Shown here one piece after another: positions 55,488-64,000 of a stretch of 64,000 nucleotides of DNA. Position numbers and translations under genes: made by a program. The stretch comes from Pseudomonadales bacterium (GTDB taxonomy: Bacteria > Pseudomonadota > Gammaproteobacteria > Pseudomonadales > Pseudohongiellaceae). How positions within the stretch are numbered: the stretch's first letter is position 1; each line of letters starts with the position of its first letter. The notes under the pieces were generated by a model. It saw nothing but the letters and a program-made list of their open reading frames with translations. It did no database searches and was not told the origin of the DNA. The stretch is taken from positions 372,001 to 436,000 of the forward strand of contig JACKOJ010000001.1 in assembly GCA_024234325.1 (NCBI GenBank). The letters run 5' to 3'.

Positions 55488-57125
55488 ATGACCAGCCCCA
55501 GCCGCAGTAAAGCATGGCAGAAACTCGCTTCGCACTACCTCAACCTGCACCAGAATGGCACCACCATCGCCAGCCTGTTCAAGGCAGACAAATCACGCTT
55601 TGACCAGCTCCAGTGCCAGCTCGATGGCCTGCTGTTCGACTACTCCAAGAACCTGGTCACGGGGGATACCCTGGCCCGCCTGCGCGATCTCGCAGATGAA
55701 GCCGGTCTCAGGGACGCCATCGCCGCCATGTACCGGGGCGACAAGATCAACACCACGGAGGAGCGCCCGGCCCTGCACGTGGCCCTGCGGACACCGCTGA
55801 AAGACGCCGACCCGGCGTTCAACGCCGCCGTGAACAAGACCCTGGCGCAGATGGAAGCCTTTGCGGACAAGGTGCACAGCGGCGCCTGGACCGGCTACAC
55901 CGGCCAAGCCATCGACACCATCATCAATATCGGCATCGGCGGTTCCGACCTCGGCCCGGCCATGGTGACGGCGGCGCTGCAGCATTGGCAATTGCCTGGA
56001 ATTCGCACCTTCTTCGTCTCCAATGTGGACCCGGCGCACATGCGCATGACGCTGAGCAACGCCAGTCCGGAAACCACGCTGTTCATCATCGCCTCCAAAT
56101 CTTTCAGTACGCTGGAGACGCACCAGAATGCGGCACTCGCACGCCGCTGGTATCTGGACAACGGCGGCGATGAAAAGCAGGTCAGCAAACATTTCGTGGC
56201 GGTATCCGCCAACGTTCCCCGGGCACGGGAGTTCGGCATTGCCGAGGAAAACATCTTCCCCCTGTGGGACTGGGTTGGCGGACGCTACTCCCTGTGGTCC
56301 GCCATTGGCCTGCCCATTGCCCTCAGTGTCGGCATGAAACAGTTCCGGGCGCTGCTGGCTGGCGCCAGGATTGCGGACGAGCATTTTCGTGATGCCCCCT
56401 TCGAGAAGAACATTCCGGTCATCATGGGCCTGCTGAGCGTGTGGTACGGCGGTTTCGTCGGGGCTACCAGCCAGGTGGTGCTGCCCTACAGCCAGGAACT
56501 GCATCTGTTCCCCGCATTCCTGCAGCAGCTTGATATGGAGAGCCTGGGCAAATCCGTGGAAGTGGACGGCAACCGTCTGCTCGTGCCCAGTGGCCTGGTG
56601 ATCTGGGGCAGCGCCGGAACCAACGGCCAGCATTCTTTCCACCAACTGCTGCATCAGGGCACGCACTATATTCCTGCAGACTTCATCGGCATTGTGAACA
56701 GCCATTTCGAGGCGGACACCGACCAGCACCATCACCTGCTGGCCAACTGTTTCAGTCAGAGCCAGGCCCTGATGTGGGGCAAGAGCCAGCGGCAGGCGTT
56801 CAACGAACTGCTGGCTCAGGGCATGGCCGAGGCACCTGCCTATGCGCTGTCCAAGCACAAGGTCATCCCCGGCAACAAGCCGAGCAATACCTTCCTGCTG
56901 GACAGTCTGAATCCCCAGACCCTGGGCACCCTGATCGCACTCTACGAGCACAAGGTGTTCGTGGAAAGTGTCATCTGGCACATCAATGCCTTCGACCAGT
57001 GGGGCGTGGAACTTGGCAAGCAATTGGGCGAGAAGCTTTACGGCGCCCTGAAGGCAGACACGGCCTGCGACAGCTTTGATGCTTCCACCAACGGCCTCAT
57101 CAACCACTGCCGCGGCCATGAGTGA
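55488..57125 (+). CDS. pgi: Glucose-6-phosphate isomerase Pgi
   Basis: 545 residues (E. coli 549). Interconverts glucose 6-phosphate and fructose 6-phosphate. Signatures are IGIGGSDLGPAMV near 145, the PGI signature WDWVGGRYSLWSAIGLP near 265, and QLDMESLGKSV/WGSAGTNGQHSF in the C-terminal part; GNKPSNTFL near 465 is also intact. The stop overlaps the start of the next gene by eight bases. It supplies fructose 6-phosphate for the manB/manC pathway encoded downstream. Confidence 0.97.
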   Translation: MTSPSRSKAWQKLASHYLNLHQNGTTIASLFKADKSRFDQLQCQLDGLLFDYSKNLVTGDTLARLRDLADEAGLRDAIAAMYRGDKINTTEERPALHVALRTPLKDADPAFNAAVNKTLAQMEAFADKVHSGAWTGYTGQAIDTIINIGIGGSDLGPAMVTAALQHWQLPGIRTFFVSNVDPAHMRMTLSNASPETTLFIIASKSFSTLETHQNAALARRWYLDNGGDEKQVSKHFVAVSANVPRAREFGIAEENIFPLWDWVGGRYSLWSAIGLPIALSVGMKQFRALLAGARIADEHFRDAPFEKNIPVIMGLLSVWYGGFVGATSQVVLPYSQELHLFPAFLQQLDMESLGKSVEVDGNRLLVPSGLVIWGSAGTNGQHSFHQLLHQGTHYIPADFIGIVNSHFEADTDQHHHLLANCFSQSQALMWGKSQRQAFNELLAQGMAEAPAYALSKHKVIPGNKPSNTFLLDSLNPQTLGTLIALYEHKVFVESVIWHINAFDQWGVELGKQLGEKLYGALKADTACDSFDASTNGLINHCRGHE

Positions 57126-58536
57126 TCGCGACAAGAAGGTGATTGTCGGCAGCGAGGAGTGGTGCGCGCTGCCACTGCTCGGCATTCCCGCCATCAAGGC
57201 CCGGGTAGACTCTGGCGCCCGCACCTCGGCCATTCACGCATTCAACATCAAATCCTTCAAGCGCGGAATCGTGCCCTGGGTCAGCTTCGAGGTGCATCCC
57301 CTGCAGAGCAATCGTCGCACCATTGTGCGCTGCGAGGCGCAGGTGGTGGACAAGCGGGTTGTGAAGAGTTCCAGCGGCATTGCCGAAAAACGTTATGTGA
57401 TTCGCACGCCACTGCACTTCGCCGACCAGCAGTGGGAAATCGAACTCACGCTGACCAACCGCGATTCCATGGGCTACCGGATGCTGCTTGGCCGCGAAGC
57501 CATGATCGGTCGCATTCTGGTGGATCCAGCCGCCGGCTTTCTTGGCGGCGAAGTCGAAGAAGACAGGCTGGACAGGCATTACGCCGGCAACACCCGGGAA
57601 AAATCCGGCCTGCGCCTGGCCCTGCTGGCGAGCAACCCGGAGCTGCCCAGCAATCAGCGCCTCATGGAAGCAGCCGAGGAGCGTGGCCACAGCATCAGTT
57701 TCTACGACATCAAGCAGTGCTACATGAAACTGGACCCGGATACGCCGGAGGTGCACTACCGTGGCGGCCAGGTGCTGGATCAGCTTGATGCCGTCATCCC
57801 CCGCATCCGGCCCGATCTCACTTTTTACGGCTGTGCACTGGTGCGGCAGTTTGAAGGCATCGGCATATACTCTCTGAACAGCGCCGAGGCGATTGGTCAC
57901 TCAAGAGACAAACTCTATTCGCTGCAACTGTTGCTGCGCAGTGGCCTGCAGATCCCGGTCTCCGGCTTTGCCGACAGTCCGATCGAAACCGACGAACTCA
58001 TCGACATGGTCAACGGCGCGCCGCTGGTGGTCAAACTGCTGGAAGGTCCGCAGGGACGTGGCGTGGTGCTGGCGGAAACCCGCAAGGCAGGCGAGAGCCT
58101 GATCAATGCCTTCAAATCCCTGCAGGCAAATCTGCTGGTGCAGGAGTTTATCCGCGAGGCCGAAGGCAAGGATCTGCGCCTGTTCGTCGTCGACGGCAAG
58201 GTGGTCGCAGCCATGGAGCGTCATGCCGTCGCCGGTGACTTCCGGGCCAATCTGCACCGGGAGGTCAACGCCACGACGGTCAAGATCACGCCCGAGGAGA
58301 AGAAACTCGCCATCAAGGCAACACGTGTGATGGGACTCAAGGTCGCGGGCGTTGACATCATCCGCTCCAAAAAGGGCCCCTTGCTGCTGGAGGTCAACTC
58401 CTCGCCCCGCATTAACGACATCGAAGAGGTGACCGGCAAGGATATCGCTGGCGCCATGATCAGCGCCATAGAGAGACAATTAGGCTGGAAGCGTGCTCTC
58501 GCGGTTGCCCTTGATGCAGAAAAAAAGGCTGAATGA
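57118..58536 (+). CDS. rimK: Fusion of retropepsin-like zinc-protease domain (DUF785/RimB type) to RimK ATP-grasp ligase
   Basis: 472 residues in two parts. Residues 5-150 are the 'ATP-dependent zinc protease' fold: VGSEEWCALPLLGIPAIKARVDSGA, with the aspartate of DSGARTSAIHA near 31 as in retropepsins, and GYRMLLGREAM near 120. Residues about 165-460 are a RimK-type ATP-grasp: PRIRPDLTFYGCALVRQFE, LVVKLLEGPQGRGVVLAE, QEFIREAEGKDLRLFVV, and VNSSPRIND at the metal site. RimK adds glutamates to ribosomal protein S6; the front domain may trim them. Overlaps pgi and the GNAT gene, so all three are coupled. Confidence 0.88.
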   Translation: MSDRDKKVIVGSEEWCALPLLGIPAIKARVDSGARTSAIHAFNIKSFKRGIVPWVSFEVHPLQSNRRTIVRCEAQVVDKRVVKSSSGIAEKRYVIRTPLHFADQQWEIELTLTNRDSMGYRMLLGREAMIGRILVDPAAGFLGGEVEEDRLDRHYAGNTREKSGLRLALLASNPELPSNQRLMEAAEERGHSISFYDIKQCYMKLDPDTPEVHYRGGQVLDQLDAVIPRIRPDLTFYGCALVRQFEGIGIYSLNSAEAIGHSRDKLYSLQLLLRSGLQIPVSGFADSPIETDELIDMVNGAPLVVKLLEGPQGRGVVLAETRKAGESLINAFKSLQANLLVQEFIREAEGKDLRLFVVDGKVVAAMERHAVAGDFRANLHREVNATTVKITPEEKKLAIKATRVMGLKVAGVDIIRSKKGPLLLEVNSSPRINDIEEVTGKDIAGAMISAIERQLGWKRALAVALDAEKKAE

Positions 58537-59024
58537 ACACCCGGCACACCGACAGTTCAGACAATCCGCTGCGGAATATTCAGTTACGGCTGGGCCAGGA
58601 AACCGACATGGCCTGGCTGTACCAGAGCTTCAAGCGCACGATGCAGATTTACATTCAGAGAACCTGGGGCTGGGATGAACTCCTGCAAAGCCACAGCTTC
58701 CATCATCACCTGCCCGCCCGCAGCTTTACCATCGCGTCGATTTCGGGGGGAGACGTGGGCGCCTTCAATCTGCGCGAAAAGCCGGATCACCTCTGGCTGG
58801 AAATGCTGCTGGTGCCGCCCGAGCACCAGGGGCAGGGTATCGGGCGCCACCTGCTGGAGCACGCCCAGCACATGGCACTGCAGGCCAACAAGCCCCTGCG
58901 CCTCAGCGTGCTGAAACTGAACCCGGCGCAGGAGTTCTACCGGCATCTTGGCTTTGCTCCGGCAGAGGAGGACCGCTGGAGCATGCGCATGCAGTGGCAC
59001 CCCGCGCTCGGCGAGGCGCCCTGA
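58533..59024 (+). CDS. GNAT family N-acetyltransferase
   Basis: 163 residues. The acetyl-CoA loop is VPPEHQGQGIGRHLL near 95-108, followed by LSVLKLNPAQEFYRHLGF, the usual GNAT motif B. Its ATG overlaps the RimK-fusion stop as ATGA. The target is unknown; in view of the partner gene, a ribosomal or protein substrate is conceivable. Convergent with manB, three bases apart. Confidence 0.88.
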   Translation: MNTRHTDSSDNPLRNIQLRLGQETDMAWLYQSFKRTMQIYIQRTWGWDELLQSHSFHHHLPARSFTIASISGGDVGAFNLREKPDHLWLEMLLVPPEHQGQGIGRHLLEHAQHMALQANKPLRLSVLKLNPAQEFYRHLGFAPAEEDRWSMRMQWHPALGEAP

Positions 59025-59027
59025 GCA

Positions 59028-60377
59028 TCAGGACATCAAGGCCAGCAGTTCTGCTGTCTTTGCCTCCATCAGCACCTTGTCGCCGCGGGACTCCACATTC
59101 AGGCGCACCACCGGCTCGGTATTGGACATGCGCAGATTGAAGCGCCAGTCGTCGAAGGTCATGCTCAGACCATCGGTAAAGTCCACAGCCTTCGCGGAAA
59201 TTTCGTAGCGGGCCTGTACTTTTTTCAGCAGTGCTGCCGGGTCGGCGATGGTCTTGTTGATTTCGCCACTGGCGGGAAACGCGGCCATGCGTTCTTTCAC
59301 CAGTTGCGACATGCTCTTGCCGGTTTTGCAGATCAACTCCAGCACCAGCAGCCAGGGAATCATGCCGCTGTCGCAGTAGGCAAAATCACGGAAGTAGTGG
59401 TGAGCACTCATCTCGCCGCCGTACACCGCATCCTCCTGACGCATGCGCTCCTTGATAAAGGCATGCCCTGTCTTGCACTGAATGGCGTGGCCGCCGAATT
59501 TCTTGGCAATTTCAATCGTATTCCAGGTCAGGCGGGGGTCATGTATCACCTTTGCACCCGGCTCCTTGCTCAGGAAGCTCTCGGCCAGCAGGCCCACAAT
59601 ATAATACCCTTCGACAAACCCGGCGCTCTCGTCGAAAAAGAAGCAGCGGTCAAAATCACCGTCCCAGGCTATTCCGACATCGGCCTTGTTGGACAGAATG
59701 GCATCGATTGTGGGTTGACGGTTCTCCACCAGCAGGGGATTGGGCACCCCGTTGGGAAAATGACCGTCCGCCTCGTGATGCACCTTGATGAACTCGAAAG
59801 GCAGGTAGGGTTCCAGCAGATCGACCACCGCGCCAGCGCCACCGTTACCGGCATTCACCACCACCTTCAGCGGTTTGAGCGCCGTGACGTCGATATAGCC
59901 GAGCAGGTGTTTGACGTAGGCGTCCTTCGTGCTCTGATAACTCAGTGTGCCACTGGTGGAAGGCGGAGGAAATTTGCCCTCTTCTGCCAGGGCCTTGATC
60001 TCGTTCAGACCGGTGTCGCCACTGATGGGCTTGGACTCCTCGCGCACCAGTTTCATGCCGTTGTAGTCCTTGGGGTTGTGACTCGCCGTTACCACGATGC
60101 CGCCACTGGTCTTCAGATGCGAGGTCGCGAAATACACTTCTTCGGTGCCGCACTGGCCGATGTTGATCACGTCCACGCCGGAATCGAGCAGCCCCTGGGT
60201 CAGGGACTTGCACAGGGATTCGCTGGTCAGACGTATGTCATAACCCACCACTACATTGCGCGGTTTCAGCCAGGTGGCGTAGGCGCGCCCGATGCGGTAG
60301 GCGATGTCCTCGTTGAGCTGATCCGGAATGCGGCCTCGGATGTCGTAGGGCTTGAAGCAGGTAATCTCCATTTTCAT
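59028..60377 (-). CDS. manB: Phosphomannomutase/phosphoglucomutase
   Basis: 449 residues. Converts mannose 6-phosphate to mannose 1-phosphate. The phospho-serine is Ser99 in TASHNPKDYNG, the metal loop is DGDFDR near 237, the sugar-binding loop GGEMSAHHYF near 317, and the phosphate-binding RMSNTEPVVRL near 420. The start at 60377 (MKMEITCFKPYDIRG) has AGGA upstream; the 48-residue extension has no homology. Last gene of a three-gene nucleotide-sugar operon. Confidence 0.95.
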   Translation of the reverse strand: MKMEITCFKPYDIRGRIPDQLNEDIAYRIGRAYATWLKPRNVVVGYDIRLTSESLCKSLTQGLLDSGVDVINIGQCGTEEVYFATSHLKTSGGIVVTASHNPKDYNGMKLVREESKPISGDTGLNEIKALAEEGKFPPPSTSGTLSYQSTKDAYVKHLLGYIDVTALKPLKVVVNAGNGGAGAVVDLLEPYLPFEFIKVHHEADGHFPNGVPNPLLVENRQPTIDAILSNKADVGIAWDGDFDRCFFFDESAGFVEGYYIVGLLAESFLSKEPGAKVIHDPRLTWNTIEIAKKFGGHAIQCKTGHAFIKERMRQEDAVYGGEMSAHHYFRDFAYCDSGMIPWLLVLELICKTGKSMSQLVKERMAAFPASGEINKTIADPAALLKKVQARYEISAKAVDFTDGLSMTFDDWRFNLRMSNTEPVVRLNVESRGDKVLMEAKTAELLALMS

Positions 60378-60414
60378 GATCGTTTTGAGTCCTGTAGAAA
60401 ATGCGTCATCGGGT

Positions 60415-61248
60415 TCAGTCTTTGCGGTACACGTGCGCGAAGTTGTAGTTGGAGGCCTCCATGAAGCCCTCGATGCTGCCGCAGTCGAAGCGGCGCCCCT
60501 TGAATTTGTATGCAAGAACACGACCCATTTTGGCCTGCGTCATCAGGGCATCGGTTATCTGAATCTCGTCATTTCGGCCAGGTGGAGTCTCGCGCAGAAT
60601 ATCGAAAATATCCGGGGTCAGAATATAGCGGCCTATAATCGCCAGATTGCTCGGCGCTACCTCGGGGTCGGGCTTTTCCACCATTTGGGAAACCCTGTAC
60701 AGCCCTGGCGCCTCTTCCACACCGTCGATCACACCATACTTGTTGGTTTCATCACGCGGAACCTCCTCAATGGCCACGATGCTGCACTGATATTTCTCGT
60801 ACAGCGCCACCATCTGCGCCAGCACCCCGGGCCCTTCGGTGACGCAGTAGTCATCCGCCAGCAATACAGCAAAGGGGTCGTCACCAATAAGGGTTTCGCC
60901 AGTCAGAATTGCATGCCCCAAGCCCTTCATCTCAACCTGGCGGGTATAGGAGAAAGTGCACTCACGAATGATGCGACGGATGTCGGCAAGCGCTCCCTCC
61001 TTCTTGGTGCCGGCAATCTGGTGCTCCAGCTCGTAACTGATGTCGAAATGATCCTCCAGAGCCCGCTTGCCACGCCCGGTGATGATCGCCATACCGTGAA
61101 TTCCGGCGTCCATAGCCTCGTCCACCCCGTATTCGATCAACGGTTTGTTGACCAGCGGCAGCATCTCCTTGGGCATGGATTTGGTGACCGGCAGGAAACG
61201 GGTACCGTAACCTGCGGCGGGGAACAGACACTTCTTGATCACTGACAT
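60415..61248 (-). CDS. galU: UTP-glucose-1-phosphate uridylyltransferase GalU
   Basis: 277 residues. Makes UDP-glucose. Signatures: AAGYGTRFLPVTKSMPKEMLP at 10-30, KGLGHAILTG near 107, DDYCV near 130, VEKPDPEVAPSNLAIIGRY near 194, and FDCGSIEGFMEA near the end. The start at 61248 follows AAGGACA. Lies 85 bases after manC and 37 before manB. Confidence 0.96.
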   Translation of the reverse strand: MSVIKKCLFPAAGYGTRFLPVTKSMPKEMLPLVNKPLIEYGVDEAMDAGIHGMAIITGRGKRALEDHFDISYELEHQIAGTKKEGALADIRRIIRECTFSYTRQVEMKGLGHAILTGETLIGDDPFAVLLADDYCVTEGPGVLAQMVALYEKYQCSIVAIEEVPRDETNKYGVIDGVEEAPGLYRVSQMVEKPDPEVAPSNLAIIGRYILTPDIFDILRETPPGRNDEIQITDALMTQAKMGRVLAYKFKGRRFDCGSIEGFMEASNYNFAHVYRKD

Positions 61249-61333
61249 TGTCCTTGTATCCTCGTCTTGTTGGTAAAAGGGATGGTTTGTCCCGATGCCG
61301 CATGACACGTCGATGTCACCCCATCGGTTCGGT

Positions 61334-62752
61334 TCAGCCGGGCTTCACCCGACCATAGACGTCATCAAACCTTACGATGTCGTCTTCCCCCAGATACCCG
61401 CCCGTCTGCACCTCGATCAACTCCACCGGAGTGGTCGTCAGGTTCTGCAGGCGATGTTTGCTGCCCAGGGGAATAAAAGTGGACTGGTTCTCTTCCAGAG
61501 TAAAAACATTGTCATCACAGGTCACCGTCGCACTGCCTTTGATCACCACCCAGTGCTCCGCCCTATGATGGTGCATTTGCAGGGACAGCGAGGCACCGGG
61601 CTTGACCACGATGTGCTTGACCTGAAACCCCTCTCCCATGGCCAGAGATTCATAACTGCCCCAGGGACGGTAGACCAGCACATGATTGACGCCTTCCTGG
61701 CGCCCGCTCTTTTCCAGCCTCTGCACGATTCGCTTGACTTCCTGCACCCGGTCGCGGTCGGCAACCAGCACCGCATCTGCGGTTTCCACGATGATGGCAT
61801 TGTCCACCCCCACTGCCGCCACCAGGCGGGAATGCGCGTGGATGTAACTGTCCTTGACGTCCTCACAGAGCACGTCTCCGGTCAGCACATTGCCCTCGGC
61901 ATCCTTGGCCGAAGTCTCCCAGAGCGCATCCCAGGCACCAAGGTCGTTCCACTGGGCGTCCAGCGGCAACACCACGGCCTCGCGGGTGTTCTCCATAACG
62001 GCATAGTCAATGGAGTCGCTGCGACAGGCAGCAAAGGTCTCCCTGGGCAGGCGCAGGAAGTCGGTGTCCCGTTCGAGGCCAGCAACGGCCTCCTGGCAGG
62101 ACTGCAGGATATCGGGGGCGTGCTGCGCCAGCTCATCCAGAAACTGCCCGGCACGGAACAGGAACATGCCGCTGTTCCAGTAGTACTGGCCACTGTCCAG
62201 GTATTGCTGTGCGGTTGCTGCATCAGGTTTTTCCACAAAAGCCTGTACTGCAAATCCCGCGCCGGTTTTTTCTCCGCGGCGGATATAGCCATATCCGGTT
62301 TGAGGGGAATCGGGCACGATACCGAAGGTCACCAGGCGATTCCGCTGCGCCAAAACAGTGCCTTCGGAGATGACAGCACGCAGGGTTGCCGCATCTGCAA
62401 TGGCGTGATCGGCAGGCAGCACCAGCAGCAGATCGTCAGGGTCTGCCACCAGAGCTGCCACTGCCACCGCCGGCGCCGTATTGCGCCCAACCGGCTCCAG
62501 CATAATGCGTGCACCGGAAATTCCCAGTTCCAGGAGTTGCTGAGCGGTCAGGAACCGGTGCTCCTCGTTGCAGATCACGATTGGCGCGCCAAGATTTGCA
62601 AGACCGCCCAGACGCGACAGGGTCGACTGAAACAGCGTTTCCTCCGAAACAGCGCCACGGGCGAGAGAGGTGAATTGTTTGGGATAAAGTTGCCGGGAGA
62701 CCGGCCAGAGACGCGAGCCGACACCACCGGCCAGCACTACGGGTATTATCAT
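61334..62752 (-). CDS. manC: Mannose-1-phosphate guanylyltransferase / mannose-6-phosphate isomerase
   Basis: 472 residues, bifunctional CpsB/AlgA type. The N-terminal nucleotidyltransferase has VLAGGVGSRLWPVSRQLYPKQF and FVEKPD; the C-terminal cupin isomerase has YRPWGSYESL and MHHHRAEHWVVIKGSATV with the metal His. Makes GDP-mannose from mannose phosphates, for alginate-like or other exopolysaccharide or O-antigen. First gene of the operon manC-galU-manB. Confidence 0.95.
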   Translation of the reverse strand: MIIPVVLAGGVGSRLWPVSRQLYPKQFTSLARGAVSEETLFQSTLSRLGGLANLGAPIVICNEEHRFLTAQQLLELGISGARIMLEPVGRNTAPAVAVAALVADPDDLLLVLPADHAIADAATLRAVISEGTVLAQRNRLVTFGIVPDSPQTGYGYIRRGEKTGAGFAVQAFVEKPDAATAQQYLDSGQYYWNSGMFLFRAGQFLDELAQHAPDILQSCQEAVAGLERDTDFLRLPRETFAACRSDSIDYAVMENTREAVVLPLDAQWNDLGAWDALWETSAKDAEGNVLTGDVLCEDVKDSYIHAHSRLVAAVGVDNAIIVETADAVLVADRDRVQEVKRIVQRLEKSGRQEGVNHVLVYRPWGSYESLAMGEGFQVKHIVVKPGASLSLQMHHHRAEHWVVIKGSATVTCDDNVFTLEENQSTFIPLGSKHRLQNLTTTPVELIEVQTGGYLGEDDIVRFDDVYGRVKPG

Positions 62753-62887
62753 TATTGCTACCTGTTCCTGCCCCTCTGACGGGAGCGTTGTGAGGGTGAT
62801 TCTTCAGCAGACCCACCTTGAAATCCGTGGCACAGTCTGCCACAACGGGCCCGCCTGTGCCTGCCCGAAACCCATAAGAAGATGAAA

Positions 62888-62925
62888 ATATTATCGATTA
62901 TTTGGCTGCGCCGCGATAATATCGC
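62888..62925. promoter_or_regulatory. AT-rich inverted repeats between manC and fabA
   Basis: ATATTATCG at 62888-62896 is the reverse complement of CGATAATAT at 62914-62922, and the second half is itself part of GCGATAATATCGC (62913-62925). They lie 60-97 bases before fabA in an otherwise featureless region and could be an operator. Confidence 0.35.
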
Positions 62926-62984
62926 AGGCTTTGCGAGCCTGAGGGCTCTGCGCTCAAGCTAACCGATGGAAGATTGACGACCCC

Positions 62985-63509
62985 ATGAACGGCCATATCC
63001 GCAAAAGCTCCTACAACCGCGATGAACTGCTCGACTGTGGCTATGGCCGCATGTTCGGCCCCGGCAATGCCCGGTTGCCCGTTGGCAACATGCTGATGAT
63101 GGATCGCATCGTCGAAATCAACGACACCGGCGGTGCCTACGGCAAGGGCGAGATCATTGCCGAGCTCGATATCCACCCGGACCTGTGGTTCTTCGCCTGC
63201 CACTTCCCGGAAGACCCTGTCATGCCAGGCTGCCTTGGCCTGGATGCCATGTGGCAACTGGTCGGTTTTTTCCTCGGCTGGCGCGGCAACCTCGGCAAGG
63301 GCCGTGCGCTGGGCGCCGGCGAAGTCAAATTCAGTGGCGAAATCCTCCCCACTGCCAAAAAAGTGGAGTACCGCATCTCCCTGTCCCGCGTCATCGAACG
63401 GAAGTTGGTGATGGGTATTGCCGATGGTACAGTAGCCGTTGACGGGAAAGTGATCTACACCACCAACGGACTGAAAGTGGGGCTGTTCACCCCCGAAGCC
63501 AGTTTCTGA
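62985..63509 (+). CDS. fabA: 3-hydroxydecanoyl-ACP dehydratase/isomerase FabA
   Basis: 174 residues (E. coli 172). Introduces the cis double bond in unsaturated fatty acid synthesis. The catalytic His73 lies in FACHFPEDPVMPG and the Asp87 in LGLDAMWQLVGFFLGW. C-terminus is intact. Followed by fabB 32 bases later, the normal pair in gammaproteobacteria. Confidence 0.97.
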   Translation: MNGHIRKSSYNRDELLDCGYGRMFGPGNARLPVGNMLMMDRIVEINDTGGAYGKGEIIAELDIHPDLWFFACHFPEDPVMPGCLGLDAMWQLVGFFLGWRGNLGKGRALGAGEVKFSGEILPTAKKVEYRISLSRVIERKLVMGIADGTVAVDGKVIYTTNGLKVGLFTPEASF

Positions 63510-63541
63510 TCGAATACCATTATCCTGTTTAAGAGGTTTTT

Positions 63542-64000
63542 ATGAGACGCGTTGTAGTCACCGGTATCGGTATTGTTTCCTGCCTGGGACATGACAAACA
63601 GGCAGTGCTGGAGTCCCTGCTTGAGGGGCGCAGCGGCATCCGATTCCGCCCGGAATACAAGGAAATGGGGTTGCGCAGCCATATTGCCGGCTGGATCGAC
63701 CTCGACCTCGCTTCTCTCATCGACCGCAAGATCCTGCGCTTCATGGGCGACGCCGCCGCGTACGGCTACCTCTCCATGGAGCAGGCCATTGCCGACTCCG
63801 GCCTCACCGAAGAACAGGTCTCCAACATCCGTACCGGGCTGATCATGGGCGCAGGCGGCTCGTCATCCCAGGACCAGGTGGAAGCCGCAGACATCCTGCG
63901 CAGCCAGGGCGTACGCAGAATCGGCCCCTACCGCGTCACACGCACCATGGGCAGCACCGTGTCCGCCTGTCTCGCGACTCCCTTCAAGATCAAGGGCGTG
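63542..64000 (+). CDS. fabB: Beta-ketoacyl-ACP synthase I FabB, partial
   Basis: The first 153 residues are seen; the gene runs off the right edge before the active-site cysteine and both histidines. MRRVVVTGIGIVSCLG, GLIMGAGGSSSQDQVEAAD, TRTMGSTVSACLATPFKIKG and the pairing with fabA identify FabB rather than FabF. AAGAGG precedes the ATG. Confidence 0.95.
   Translation, partial: MRRVVVTGIGIVSCLGHDKQAVLESLLEGRSGIRFRPEYKEMGLRSHIAGWIDLDLASLIDRKILRFMGDAAAYGYLSMEQAIADSGLTEEQVSNIRTGLIMGAGGSSSQDQVEAADILRSQGVRRIGPYRVTRTMGSTVSACLATPFKIKGV

Noticed and set aside
55593..57233. 546-codon minus-strand frame
   Set aside because: Antisense shadow of pgi, caused by codon bias in GC-rich DNA.

Overview
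The window is ordinary chromosomal DNA of a GC-rich gammaproteobacterium. Support for that placement comes from the fabA-fabB pair, Mpl, SlyD with a His-rich tail, CbpA-CbpM, a DUF1653 protein, a TIGR02444 protein, the tesA/ABC-exporter divergent arrangement and a CCA-encoding tRNA-Thr. I see no phage, plasmid, insertion sequence or CRISPR array. About 67 protein genes, one tRNA, two families of palindromic repeats and several terminators can be supported. I cannot name the genus; the mix of TonB receptor, secreted hydrolases and REP-like repeats fits the marine or soil Pseudomonadales/Oceanospirillales/Cellvibrionales range.

Layout. 1-4.6 kb: an oligopeptide ABC transporter operon (oppA-oppB-oppC, minus strand, cut by the window edge) and an mscS channel. 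4.7-8.5 kb: a secreted protein with a Lys-Ser-Gly-rich insert behind a perfect CRP/Vfr-type site, an ECF sigma/anti-sigma/metal-resistance-like operon, a lipoprotein and a DUF1653 protein. 8.5-14.3 kb, minus strand: trhO, recQ, DUF3014, a GDT1/TMEM165-type transporter and a secreted repeat protein. 14.4-18 kb: a lectin-like secreted protein, a REP pair, cbpA-cbpM, a CYTH protein and an LpxH-like phosphoesterase. 18-25 kb: two divergent NHL proteins, a YiiX-like hydrolase, aldehyde dehydrogenase, slyD, an SDR and a nitronate-monooxygenase-like enzyme. 25-31 kb: a TonB receptor (TTG start), a CoA-type Nudix hydrolase, a diguanylate cyclase, a peroxiredoxin, an ElyC-like protein and a trypsin-like protease.

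31-45.5 kb: two small membrane proteins, a LON-domain protein, mpl (peptidoglycan recycling), a TIGR02444 protein, ubiX, a pyrophosphate-type phosphofructokinase, pdxH, a MORN protein, an FtsX-type ABC exporter divergent from tesA, two copies of a 120-nt palindromic element, then a small secreted protein and the bcp-hydrolase-pdxJ operon. 45.5-55 kb: cobB, a hotdog thioesterase, a lipoprotein amidase, an M20 peptidase, a tight operon of two 'DLNGIW'-type secreted proteins with a class B3 metallo-beta-lactamase-fold enzyme, a PAP2 phosphatase and a secreted HExxH protein. 55-64 kb: tRNA-Thr(TGT), pgi, a retropepsin-like/RimK fusion and a GNAT, a manC-galU-manB nucleotide-sugar operon, then fabA and the start of fabB.

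Functional links: pgi, phosphofructokinase, manB, manC and galU connect central hexose phosphates to GDP-mannose and UDP-glucose for surface polysaccharide. pdxH and pdxJ both serve vitamin B6. The most unusual items are an OppC with a fibronectin-III-like periplasmic insert, the B3-fold enzyme operon, the retropepsin-RimK-GNAT cassette, the exact 71-bp in-frame repeat in the Lys-Ser-Gly protein, and the repeat elements that keep a conserved core inside unrelated but self-complementary arms.
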